This document shows positions 34,725 through 47,253 of a DNA stretch of 64,000 nt, piece after piece. The notes below the pieces were generated by a model. The model was given only the letters and a program-made list of their open reading frames with translations. It did no database searches and was not told the origin of the DNA. This DNA comes from Hymenochaete sp. R1 (lineage: Eukaryota > Basidiomycota > Agaricomycetes > Hymenochaetales > Hymenochaetaceae): contig JAFREE010000112.1 of the NCBI GenBank assembly GCA_019400425.1, positions 1-64,000 of the forward strand, given 5' to 3'. A program made the position numbers and the translations under genes. Position 1 is the first letter of the stretch. Each line of letters opens with the position of its first letter.

Positions 34725-35865
34725 GCACCAGGAACAGGAAGCGACAATGAAGTCGAACCCATCGCCATAGTACGTCGGGAGTAGAAGAGGCCCTGCCACC
34801 CGCTTCCTTTTGTTAACCCAATCTCGTAAGACTGGCCAACCCCGGTCATTTCGCCTGACCCCGGCGTATCGAGAGTGCGACTGCCAGTGCAGTGGAAAGA
34901 AGCACCCTCGAGTGAGCTGGCCCATCCTCCCAGACTCACTGTGCTGTCACTGAAATGACAGCCCTCTGTCAACACGCCTTTTTTGAGGCGGAAGACCAAT
35001 ATTAATATGATGAGGCTGACAGAGACAGAGAGTCAGTATGTTATTTACATGAGTGGAAAGCTCATTTACATGGCCAATTCTATGCCTCACTATCCACGAT
35101 GCGGCCACCCCCCACCGTGGAAGCCTGGATTGGGTTGTTGCCCTGGTCGTCGAGAGACGCTTGGTTGATGCGGCTGACAAGGTGGCAGACTCTGGTTGGA
35201 GCTGCCACTCGCCGCGATGATGCTGTCTGAAGGAGGAATGAGTACGAAGAGTTTACTGTGAGTGGCACATACCTCTATCTCGAAGCGGCCAGTGTGGTAC
35301 ATGTGCTCGTGTCGTCTGCGGTATGTATGTGTATGTGTAGTATGGTGCAGACGACGAAGAATAAGGATGCGGAGTGGCAGAGGTATGAAAGAATGATGTG
35401 TGGCATCGCGCAGAGCCTAAGACTCGGAGCACAGTAGAAGAGGAAGCCTTGAGTGGCTATGGTGAAGATCCCTTGTCCCTTGGAAGGGATGGTAGTGGTT
35501 CGAGGGAGAGATGGGGAGACGAGAGGTGGACATACTGACCCGTCTTTTATAGAATTTGGACCAAAAAGCCTGGGAATTTCGAAAGCTGTGCTACTTTCCA
35601 GAGAACAACCACTCGAGAAACGGTCACGATATTCCAGTCCAGTCTGGAATGGTTGTGTCATAGCAAAAGTGGCTGGGCTGGATGAGATGCCAACGAGGTC
35701 GCCGCAAACCTGTCAGAAGTGAGAAGAAAACAGAGTACTGACTACCAAGATAATTGATGTAAAGGATCAGGGAAGGGTAAGTACGTTTCGTACAGGAAAG
35801 CTGTGCACTTTTCTAAATGTGGACCGCGCCGTTGACAACTGTTGACGCGTTGAAAAGGGCTGACA
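34725..35865 (-). mobile_element. LTR-like repeat C/D, 5' fragment
   Basis: Inverted copy of the 5' and middle parts of repeats A and B. It ends at 35865 with the reverse complement of TGTCAGC, the shared left boundary. The TATA-like box is at about 35544-35553 on the minus strand. Together with 29495-29837 it rebuilds a complete LTR-like copy in the same orientation. The outer flank (ATATTTATATCGC) shows no certain duplication. Confidence 0.8.
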
Positions 35866-36231
35866 ATATTTATATCGCAGGCACGTTCATCCAACTGGTA
35901 CTATCTAGAGCACCACGGCCCCGAGGGCGAAATACCGTTCGAATACGCCACAGAAGCGTTCATTGCCACTGTAAGGCTAATGTATTAGGCAGTATTTGCT
36001 ATTCTTCCAGGGTTTTCAGGAAGCTTTCACTGTGGTTCTCTATCCGGGCAAAACAAATATCCAAGTAGCTGGCCAATCGACCAATGGTGGTACATACAGA
36101 AGGCGTGGATTTTGGGAGGTGTTGAAGCATATAATAAAAGGCAACCAGAGCCCAGTAGCAGGTTTCCGGTTTTAGGTGTGTGCGAAGCGAGGGTGAAAGC
36201 AGAAAAGAAACGACGCAGAGCCTTGAATGAA

Positions 36232-37713
<1,482 letters not shown>

Positions 37714-38141
37714 CTGATATCCCGCTGGGTTGTGTCAGTATGGTCTCGAGTGTTAAGGCTTCTATATGAGCTGGACATACTTTTAGACATAGCGATGCCG
37801 TGTATGATGCAGCAAGGAGCAGAGTTCCAGTAAGATTGCGAGAGTAAGAGAGTGCCGGTAAAAGGATGAGCGTACCATGATGGAAAAGGCGGGGTGATGG
37901 TCTATATATGCTCTGAGCTGAGATGGAGGTTGTGAGTCAAATTGAAAACATGCGAGTCGCCGACACGCTCGCTCCCAATTTCCAAATTTTCGGGACTTTC
38001 TGACTTTTCTCGGATTTTCTCTTTTTCCGAAAGAAAATGATCGACGCATGTCGATCTTTGTCATTAACAACTCTACCGACGTTCTGCGTTCTGACGCCAA
38101 CTTTGGCCTTCGTCTTCACCGTCTGACCATACCTCTCAATC

Positions 38142-38682
38142 ATGGACTTTTCGCAATTCAACGCCGCCGAACAGGCACACATGACAAGACTCATAGAGCG
38201 GAAACAAGTAAGCAAGTTTATTCTGTGCCTCATCCAAACATAACGCGTTTTCATGATGAGCTGTCGAACTCATTGGTTGTCCCCCTCATCTTTAGATGCA
38301 AGACTTCATGAAGCTTTACTCGGGCCTGGTTGAGAGATGCTTTACATCGTGCTGTAATGACTTCACAAGTAAGACACTCGGGAGCAAAGAGGTCAGTTCA
38401 TCAATCTTTTCACGTCGCTGTATTGAGCTGACGGTCAATTGGGGTTTCTTATGCTTTTCTGGTTTATCTTCGTGATACATTGGAATTTTACTTCTGTTCA
38501 ACATTTATCCTGCTACAGGAGCAATGTGTAGCCAATTGCGCCGACAAATTCCTAAAATTCTCGGAACGAATCGGCGCCCGATTTGCTGAACACAACGCAG
38601 GTATGGCGTATCTCTCGCTTCCCTGCTCTAAATGTTTTTCAAACATTGTCGCCTCTTAGATACAGGAGGAAAAATGAATTGA
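38142..38682 (+). CDS. TIM9: Mitochondrial intermembrane-space chaperone Tim9
   Basis: Four exons: 38142-38207, 38296-38391, 38519-38600 and 38660-38682, giving about 88 aa. [38 protein letters not shown] is the Tim9 signature. The twin CX3C motifs are CFTSC and CVANC, followed by [16 protein letters not shown]. With Tim10 it forms the hexamer that escorts carrier and beta-barrel precursors to TIM22 and the SAM complex. The last exon (DTGGKMN) is the least certain: a later acceptor before 38790 would give a different 8-residue tail. The start lies about 430 bp from the divergent DAHP synthase start, so they may share a promoter region. Confidence 0.93.
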
Positions 38683-39428
38683 GAGAGAAAGAGTGCAGCC
38701 GAGTCAGCCGTTATGTTTTACTCTCGAGCTCGAAGTGCTTTGTGTTATGCTTTATTACCAACTTCACCACCGCATCTAATTCAGATATCATTAATACACG
38801 CCGCGCATGACCAAAATTGATAACTTATTGAAAATCTTCAGCCGTAGATTGGGGCAGAGAAAAAGCAAGCGGAGTAGTGATTCATTACCATGTCGTATGG
38901 AAAGTAGACATCTCGATCATCCCGCGGCGAAGTAGCAATATAATCCAGAAGCGGTGTGTAACTGTAATCGACGCTGCTTTCTAACGAATGTGGCCGAGGA
39001 AGTTGGATAGAAATTCTTTTTTTTTTTTCAAAAAGGCCAAACAGTAGATGGAAGTCTGGAAGTCTAGCGCTTTGGCCTCGACATTCAGTGACATTTTGGC
39101 GAACCATAAAAGTTCCTTTTTGAAAAGGCTTTGCTTGGAACCGTCAGGAACGATAATGCCCTCGACAAAGTACCATCGATCTATCATGGAAGTGATCATG
39201 TTTGGATAGGGAACTGAGGAAAAAAGGTATAATAACAAGTGTGTAGACGCTTCGAAACGAAATCATGAAGGGGGTTAAGAGATCGTTAAGCTACTGCTTT
39301 ACCACAGCACGAAGGAGCAAAGAAAAGAACGTCGCAATCGGCGCAAGGCAACTTGAACCCTATTTACATGGAAGTGTAAGAAAGCCAGAACAACAAGGAG
39401 GGTAACGAGAAATCACGCAGCACTGACA
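38683..39428. other. Intergenic region, no gene seen
   Basis: About 750 bp between convergent TIM9 and the Pali-like gene. Short minus-strand frames (38838-39238) lack motifs. One T-rich tract (39018-39029) is present. Confidence 0.5.
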
Positions 39429-41437
39429 CTACCGCAGTCTACTCGTCCTCTCATCCACTGCCCCCGAATCCATTCTGATCCCTTCACGATCAGACGTAGC
39501 CTGCTCGATACTCTCGTCGTCCTCGTCCACAGCAATGTCGTACTCAGACTCGTTGCCGTGCTCGAGGGGAGCGCCATCATCGTCTGTATACTCTTCCGGC
39601 GGGAGGTCGCGGGCATTTTGGTTTTGGTATTCTAGCGATTGCTCGGACCCGTACGATTGCTCGACGCTGTCTTCTTCAACGGGCGTCTCGCCATCCTCGT
39701 ATACTTCTGTCTCTTCTCTTTCTTCACTATACTCCCCGTTGACGTCTTCGGCAGATCGTGACTCTTGGCCGTCAACGTACTCACTCTCCTCGTATGATGA
39801 CGGCTCGTCCTTTGCGCCTGCGCTCCTTCCCACACTAAGAATGGATAAGTAATCACATGAGTACAGAACAATTTCCAGGGCACCAGGGGTGGAAAAGCAA
39901 AGTAAAAGGGACTTACACGACGGTGAGATCGACGAACGCTAGGAGAAAAGCGAGGAGGACGAGGACGAAACTGGCAATGACGAACCAAAACTATAATCAA
40001 AAAATCCATACTCAGATGTTATACGAGCGATAAAATTATGTGCTTAATACTCACTCCGACCCCAAAGTCCATCTTTGCACTCCCTTTGGATCTATCTTCG
40101 AGGTTATTCTTCGTCACTGAGAGCCCTGCAACATCGACGAGGAAGGTGAGAAGCATAGCAATGAGAGCGATGAAAATGACAAAAGCGACGATGGCGCGGA
40201 GACGCCGGCGTGCTTGGAAGGTGTCTGTAGGAGAATCTCCATCTGACGTCTCAGAGATTACCGCCTCTTCGTCTGAACCCTCTGCACGCTCCATAGCGCT
40301 TTCATTTTCGCCTTCTTCTCTACTTGACCCCTCGTTATATTCACCTGCAACTTCGCCCTCCGTTTCGTTCTCTAATTCTACCTCGCTTACTCTCTCGTCC
40401 TCCGTTTCTTCGTCAAAGACAGCTTTCCTTTCAATATCGGAATCGCTCATGCTTTGCTCTCGCTTATCAACAACGGTGTCTTCGTCCTCATCATAATCTT
40501 CGTCGTCGTCGTCGTCGTCATCGTCATCGTCTGACCCTTTGACGAGAGCATCAGGCTGGACGAGAGCGAATAATGAAACAAGAAGAGCGATGAGGAGGAA
40601 GATCGCGGCTGTAGATGCTTTTAGTACAATGTCCATACTGAATCAGCTATACGACGCACTTATCAAATGGAGGACTAAAGCTGCTGAAAGGCTCTCAGAG
40701 ATGCTGTCTTTAGATTCGAGGCTCAGTCCTGGTCTGAAGCGAATACGATGTCAGACGACGTCAAACAATCAGCAGGAAGATCACGTACATTTGGTCGAAC
40801 GTCCAACCCAGTTCACGGTCGGTGCAGGTATTCCTATTTAAAGAGTAGAAATCAATCTGGGTGTCAAGAAAGATGAGAGTACTTACGAAGCAAAAGGTCC
40901 AGAAGAACAGTACGCCCAAACACCAAAGTTGATCGTTTCTTTGAGGAAAGCGATTGTGACCGAGAACAGATAGAAAGAGTTCACAATGGGAGAGAAGGCC
41001 ACTAAAGACATGAAAGTGAGGGAGACTATGAGCAGCAAGACTTCAAGGACCCTGACAATGGCAGCCAGGGCTCCGCCAGAGCCTTTCGACTTGTGTTCTT
41101 GAGCTTCAACATCAGAGACAGCTTCATTCTCCGATGTTGGCTCCTCATCACTGGTGCGAACTTGATCTCCTTCGGAATAGATTTCTTCACTAGAAACAAT
41201 TGCCTCGCCTTCACGCGAGGTTTCGGCCTCGTCCGTGAAGTCAGCACCCGTCCTCGCCTGCTCGGCGTAGGCGCTTTCACCCTCCGCTACATCATTCACA
41301 GGTCCGCCGCCCGGACTATGTGCAGAGTAACCAGACGAGGGCGAGGCCTCGCCCTCGTAGACCTCTGAGTCTTGAAACTGTTCTGGATCTGACGACTCTA
41401 GCTCGGCGTCAGTTGGTGGTTCCGGCTCCCTGGGCAT
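39429..41437 (-). CDS. Pali/SUR7-like four-TM protein with acidic inserts
   Basis: Five or six exons on the minus strand. Order: an acidic Ser/Glu-rich N terminus (MPREPEPPTDAELE, about 125 residues), TM1 (AAIVRVLEVLLLIVSLTFM), an external loop with GVWAYCSS and TCTDRELGWTFD, TM2 (ALVLHLITAIFLLIALLVSL), a poly-Asp/Glu stretch, TM3 (RAIVAFVIFIALIAMLLTFL), TM4 (FWFVIASFVLVLLAFLVDL) and a Glu/Tyr-rich tail. The G-x-W-x-Y-C loop between TM1 and TM2 is typical of the claudin-like SUR7/PalI group, which acts at plasma-membrane eisosomes or in ambient-pH sensing. A 51-nt in-frame intron (40609-40659) is needed to fuse TM2. Without it a TGA splits the gene and a false start (MDIVLKAS) appears. The exact role cannot be inferred. 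Confidence 0.7.
40499..40535. repeat. GTC/ATC trinucleotide run coding poly-Asp
   Basis: (CGT/CAT)n-type trinucleotide repeat inside the Pali-like gene. On the minus strand it encodes a run of ten Asp. A likely length-variable site. Confidence 0.7.
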
Positions 41438-41950
41438 TTATGAAGGGGAAAGGGAGGGTATGGAACGGAGAAATGGTGCTCCTCTTCGTGTACTCGTCCA
41501 CGTCCTGCGTTGATTGAGTTGTCGCACAGAGGGTAAGCGAGATTGCGTAGGAAGGGAAGTCCAAAGCCTTGACGCAAAGTCGGCCAACCAGTCATATAGG
41601 TCAACTAGACACATTGCTTTGCAACCATCCCTCCAAAATTTCTGGGCCAGTAGTTTTACCAGGGCGCATAGAATGCAGAAGGCTGCATTTTCCATATTTG
41701 CTCTGTTCCAGAACCTGGCGAATGAGCAAACATTAATTTAACAAAGTAAAATGAATGTGGTAGCGTGAAGGTAAGAGGATCAGAGAAGGCCTGTGCAAAG
41801 TGGAAGTTGAAGCATTCCCACGATCACGCGCTTCTCCATGCCAACTTCCGGAATGATCGGCTTTCCTTCTTCCTTCTCGTTCTCCCACTTCTCTCACTAC
41901 TTTGACTTCCACCTCAGACTGCTTGAAGCACACAAGCACAAATTATAGCA

Positions 41951-42943
41951 ATGGGGAAACACTCTCTGGTCGGACAGAAAGCTCCGGAGCTGTCTATACC
42001 GAGCACATCCGATTCTGAGTTCAAGTTTACGCCGGGCGCGGATGCACGGCCAACAATACTTTTCTTTTACCCTGAATCAGGTCAATTGTCCCGGCAGTCT
42101 GCGCTTTGAACCTTCTGACATTGCAGGATTCGCCGATTTCAGGGACTTATGGATGTACTAGAGAAGCATGTCAATTCCAAGCTGCTATAACAGGTGAGGC
42201 AACTTTGCAACAGCTGTGAGCAATCTAATGCGGGCTGGGTTGTGGCGTATCTTCGCGCGACCAGAGGACAAGGATTTTAAGGCAACAGATGCACATGTCA
42301 TTGGGGTTAGCCCAGATGGTATTGAAAAACAGCAAAAATTTGTTGAGAAACACAAGCTCACGGTGCGTCTTTTCATTTAAGATAAGAGACTTGACTAAAG
42401 CAAATTACTTTAGTATCCCATCCTCAGTGACAAAGAAGGAACCGCTCGGAAAGCCTACAATGTCAACCGCGGGCTTTTGGGGCTTACTGCGTCAAGTCAG
42501 TGGAGATTCTTGTTTGGCATTCCACATAAACTGATACGAATTGGCATAGGCAGAGTAACCTTTTTGATTGATAAAGATGGCATCATTAGGTGAGCAGTTC
42601 AAGTCAGCGTTCTTAGGATAGAATGGCATTGATCATATCCTTTATCTCTTTCAGGAACGTATTGGATAATACGCTCAACTACTCCGCTCACCATACCTTC
42701 GCGCAGAAGTGGTTGGCTGAAATTAGCAAAGGTAATGAGACTCCCTCATCCAGGGAGGTCGAAACTTCGAAAAATGCACCGGACACTCCAGCTAAAGGGG
42801 TCAATGATGGTGGAGAGAACGCTGAGGCACCCGAGAACAATATTGACGCTGGTGCATCTGTTCTGGTTCCAAGTTCTTCTGGCCCGGAGAGTCCCAATGC
42901 GGTCCCTCCAGTTTCCTCATCGGTCTCCCAGCTTCCCGCTTAA
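41951..42943 (+). CDS. PrxQ/BCP-type peroxiredoxin
   Basis: Six exons beginning 41951-42080, 42143-42193, 42265-42362 and 42414 onward. MGKHSLVGQKAPELSIP and TILFFYPESG lead into GTYGCTREACQF, carrying the peroxidatic Cys and a second Cys five residues on, as in PrxQ/BCP. Then come AHVIGVSPDGIEKQQKFVEKH, YPILSDKEGTARKAYNV and RVTFLIDKDGIIRNVLD. It reduces hydroperoxides using thioredoxin; the yeast relative is nuclear Dot5. The acceptor at 42142 rather than 42126 is chosen because only it keeps the TYGCTREAC frame. A 65-residue Ser/Pro/Asn-rich tail after the fold (ETPSSREVETSK..) is not part of the enzyme family. It is divergent from the Pali-like gene. Confidence 0.88.
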
Positions 42944-43183
42944 CACCCTAACTCATGTACTCGTGAGAATTGTATTTGTAAATGGCTCTTGTTTGTGCTC
43001 CTGCTGACTGATGACAATGAAATCAACGAATCGGATACTGATTTAAGATTGGATACAGATAGGATTTAAGGTTTTTCGCCGACGATCTAGTGACGTTGTC
43101 GATCTTTATCGGCGACCCTGCAGGTATGGCGTGATCGAGCCTGACCTGACTTGATCCCGCCTTTTCTTCTGTCTCTCTCGCCC

Positions 43184-44785
43184 ATGCAGAACTTTTACGA
43201 CTGTGTTGTTGTGGGTAGTGGTCATGCCGGTTCCTGCGCAGCTCTGTCAGCTGTCGAATCTGGTTGTAAATCTGTCGTCATTCTAGAGAAAGCTCCAAAA
43301 GAATGGGCGGGTGGGAACGGTTACTTCACTGCAGGTGCACATCGGACTGCCCACGGCGGATTGCCAGATTTATCTCCAATAGTATGCAACATAGCTCCAG
43401 AAAAAGCGGCGCTCATAGACCTCGAACCATACTCACCCGATGACTTCTTGGGCGACATCATGAGACTAGGCGATAACAAGCCGGACAGGGCTCTTGTGGA
43501 GGAACTCGTGTACAACTCCCGCGAAGCTGTGGAATGGCTTGCGAAAAACGTCGGAGTCCGGTTCGCGCTCGCTTTCAACAGGCAAGCATACGAAGTAAAC
43601 GGCAGGCAGAAGTTCTGGGGTGGTCTCGTCCTCAGTGTAATCGACGGAGGAAAGGGACTAATCGCAGATGACCACGCCGCTCTCGCGAAGGCAGGTGTTG
43701 ACATCATCTTCGATACGACCGTGGTACGTCTTCTTATGGACGACAACACGCAGTCTATCTGTGGCGTTCTGGCCGAGAAGGGAGGCAATGAAGTGAAATT
43801 TTATTCCAATGCGGTCATATTAGCGTGTGGCGGATTTGAAGCAAGCAAAGAACTTCGTAGTCAATACCTCGGGAAACAATGGATCAATGCAAGAGTAAGC
43901 TCCCTTATCAGTGTGAAGCTATTTCCCTGCGTCTAATCGTGATAGGTTCGCGGTACTCCTTACAACACCGGAGACGGTTTGGCTTTGGTAAGAGCTGTTG
44001 GTGCCAGTCTCACGGGTGATTGGAGCAACACGGCTTGTCATAGCACTTGCTGGGACGCAAACGCTCCTCCTGATTCCGGTGACAGATACCTAAGCAACCA
44101 GTATACGAAGTCTGGCTATCCCCTTGGCCTGATGCTCAACGTAAAAGGCAAGAGGTTTGTAGACGAGGGCGTAGACTTTCGAAACTATACCTACGCAAAG
44201 TTCGGCCATGCTATCCTTGCGCAACCGGATGGAATAGCGTTTCAGGTGTACGATTCCCACGTAACACGCTGGCTTCGGACAGAAGAGTATTCGGAAGATG
44301 TCGTAAAATGGACGACCGCGGAAAGCTTGAAGGAACTCGCCGAGAAGCTTGTGGACGATGGATTACGAGATCCCGGAGCATTCGTTGACACCATTCGAAG
44401 CTACAACGAGGCAGTCTCCGTGCAACAGAAGCATCGACCTGGGGTTACTTGGGATCCTGCTATCAAGGATGGTCTATCGACCGGACCGGGCTTAGAGCCA
44501 CAGAAGAGCAACTGGGCGCTTCCGGTCGATAAGCCGCCGTTTCTCGCAGTCAAGGTTGCCTGCGGTATCACGTTTACATTCGGTGGCGTAGCCATTGATC
44601 CAAAGACTGCCGGGGTTATTTCAGGAAAGACCGGTCAACCGATCCCTGGCCTCTTCTGCGTTGGCGAGCTCGTTGGCGGATTATACTTCGGAAACTACCC
44701 CGGAGGAAGCGGATTGACTGCTGGTGCTGTGTTCGGGAGAAAGGCCGGAAGGAATGCTTCTCGATTGGTCAGGAATAATGGTTAA
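43184..44785 (+). CDS. FAD-dependent oxidoreductase, fumarate reductase/TcuA-like
   Basis: Two exons (43184-43894 and 43946-44785), 516 aa. The N-terminal dinucleotide fold reads YDCVVVGSGHAGSCAALSAVESG..VVILEKA. Then come GGNGYFTAGAHRTAHGG, VILACGGFEASKELR, TGDGLALVRAVGA and the C-terminal FAD site GLFCVGELVGGLYFGNYPGGSGLTAGAVFGRKAG. The layout matches the FAD-binding-2 family (flavoproteins of fumarate reductase, fumarate-reductase-like enzymes and bacterial tricarballylate dehydrogenase TcuA). The catalytic region MLNVKGKRFVDEGVDFRNYTY is preserved. The substrate cannot be read; a small dicarboxylate or tricarboxylate is the family expectation. There is no clear targeting peptide. The start at 43184 (MQNFYDC) is the first ATG before the fold. 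Confidence 0.85.
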
Positions 44786-46241
44786 AGACGGGGTATGGGC
44801 AGAAAAAGACCATCGTCAGGATATTTAGATAAATTCGCTTACCACTCATCTGAGTCTAGGTTAGAACCGTTGGACAATGTGAAGCCCACCCGGGTACACC
44901 GGTGCAAGAATCGAAGAGATTCAATTCAAATGGTTTAGAGCGCTTGAGAGCACACTGTTCTTCGAATTGGCTCGGCCTTGACGGAATAAACGATCGAGAA
45001 AGCTACGTCGACCATGGTTCTGGCATCGATAGCCACAAATGCCCGTTGCCGCCGTATCCTGCCAACTGACGTGTTTCGAAGAACGGTGCTTTGTCGGACG
45101 TGTCCCAAAATTGATTTCTTTCCCTCAACGAGTCCTCGTCGGTGACGACGTCCCTCGCCCGAGTCCGATCATACGAATCCCGTTGGCTTGATTGCAATTG
45201 AATCGGCCAAACGAGATCTCGGAAGTGTGGCTTCTGGCCGGAGAGTAAGTACACATACAGGGTCGTCTGTGGGTCCCGGCTCTGTCGTCAGCGTTGAGGA
45301 TTGCCCCACGTGTGGCGCACGCTCGGACAAACGGAGTGTAATCTCGAACTTCACTAGCCTTCCACGACCCAGCTTCTCCATGGCGCACCGCCTCGAAAGA
45401 AGTGGTTGGTTTCACATATACAGAGGAGAATCTATTCACCCGTTTCTATTTTTTCGCTCTCGGATAAATGAACAAAAATTTCGTTTTACCAGAAAATTGT
45501 TAGCCCTCATCGATCTTTCGTGACGCCTTCGCGAGTCGGCGAATTAAAAAGTCGTCAATGAGCTTGATGCAGCTTCGATTGATTGTTCTACGTTCTATGT
45601 CGAGCTAATATTCAAGCCGTTGGCTTAGACGAAAATGGAGAACGCGAAATGATACTTTGAGGGGAAAATAGCTTCTACGTGGCACTAGTTTATTGACTCG
45701 GATTGGTAAGGAGATAAACGGCGTTCGTGATAAACACACTTCGTATATCAATACTTCGAAATCAATACCTTTCTTGCCCTCTTAATGTCGGATATCTATG
45801 TACTTAAAGGCATTTATAAGTCAGAAAGAGAGTAGACAGCAGACTTTGTTGTTTTACTGTGTATAGATATAAAAAGGGACGAGAGCATACTGTAGTTTCG
45901 TGCAGTAGTGAGACACACGTCGATAGAATCCTGCGCTACAATCAAGAAACTACAAATACAAAAGGGGGGAAATCAGGGAGCGAACTGAGAGGGGGTTATT
46001 GAAATAGTGATCAAGAAAAAGGAAAAGACCATTCGCAAGATATTGTTTGTGCATCTTGAACGGATTCGTACTCAGGAAAAAGGGGAAATAATGCATATGA
46101 TGTGTATGTACACATGAGCTGAAAATGAATCGTTAGTTGTTGGAGCTCCGGCCGTACTTGCTCAGCCTATGCGAGGGTAGATGTAAGTACTTATGTTGAG
46201 GTGCAATGCGCTGTTCCGTACCACCAAGAGTCAGTGCCAGG
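44786..46241. other. Intergenic region, no gene seen
   Basis: About 1.45 kb. Overlapping frames at 45000-45520 are out of step on both strands, without splice support or motifs. The right part (45540-46180) is AT-rich and purine-rich. No tRNA or repeat relation was found. Confidence 0.5.
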
Positions 46242-47253
46242 TTATGCCTTGGGCGAGCGTAGGCTCAGAGACTCGAACTGTTCGCTCGTACCCGTTGTAG
46301 GAGTGGGTACATGAGCGCTAGAAGGCGACGTCTCCTCAAAACCCTGCTTGCGCGACTTGCACGAACGCATGCGCGAGCCGGGGACCTTGTCGGGTCCACG
46401 GCGCCTTGGCTTCGCATCATACTCGCACTCTTCGTTACGACGGACACAGTTTGAGCAGGTTGGGCGTCCTGCATCACATCGTATCTTCCGGTTCCGGCTG
46501 GACAGAGTTCAACGGTCAGTATAACTTAGCCATCGAGGTCGATGCATGTCGAGGTACGATACCATTGATGACACGCCATCACAATGCGCTTGGCAGACCC
46601 CCTACCTTCACTTCCCTGGTTCGCGCTTGGAGGGATAGAGATTGGCGGGAGACCTATGAATCCTCCGCTAGGTCCGATTACATTATCGGAAGTACCGGGA
46701 AGTCGTGAAAGTACCGATGCCCCCGGATGTGAACTATATTCCGGGTGATGTGTAGGGAAGGATGCAGAGGCTTGGTCTGCTGGCTGAGGGGGTCCTGGGT
46801 GTCGATATGGCTGAGGGTTGATGAACTGCGAAGGCGGCCTAGCGAGATGTTCTTGCGCGTACGAGCGAATGGGTGGCAAAGTGGTTGAAGTGTCCAGACG
46901 CCCTGATTCGCTATAAGACTGCAAGTGGGGCTCGTCTCGACCACGAAAATGGTCCCCTTCAATTCGCTGGGCCCTAAAGTCGTATGTATCATGCACTGGG
47001 TCGTAGACGGTATGACCACCCATGGAATATGCCCTATGTCTGCTCGGATCATGGGTTCCCCTCGCATCGTCCATGTTACTCCTCCTTTCGGTGCTGGCGT
47101 TGGTATGATGGTGATGCACTGGCCAACGGTAAGTTCCTTATCACTATCAAGACAGAAGAATAATCCCTTACTTCTTTCACTGGTCATGGAACTTGAATGT
47201 CTCTCGCCGAATTGAGAATAAGAGTGAAGATGGTTGAACTCGTCCGGAAGCAT
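46242..47253 (-). CDS. Zn2Cys6 transcription regulator with C-terminal zinc cluster
   Basis: Three exons: 47172-47253, 46563-47118 and 46242-46497, giving 297 aa in frame. Residues 1-205 are His/Ser/Pro-rich and disordered (MLPDEFNHLHSYS.., MHHHHTNAST..). The DNA-binding cluster is built across intron 2: ACHQC, RNRKIRC, DAGRPTCSNC and VRRNEECEY give the six cysteines of the Gal4-type binuclear zinc cluster. A basic linker (KPRRRGPDKVPGSRMR) follows. The cluster is near the C terminus, unlike the N-terminal place usual in ascomycete family members, and there is no fungal-specific activation domain. Targets unknown. Confidence 0.88.

Noticed and set aside
38142..38682. Tim10 instead of Tim9
   Set aside because: Both have twin CX3C motifs, but the [30 protein letters not shown] start and [12 protein letters not shown] end are Tim9-type.
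40609..40659. Pali-like gene as a pseudogene with an in-frame TGA
   Set aside because: A 51-nt intron with proper ends removes the TGA and yields a continuous transmembrane helix.
44786..46200. tRNA or other RNA gene in the 1.45-kb gap
   Set aside because: No cloverleaf-compatible arms or A/B boxes were found on reading either strand; a covariance-model search was not possible here.
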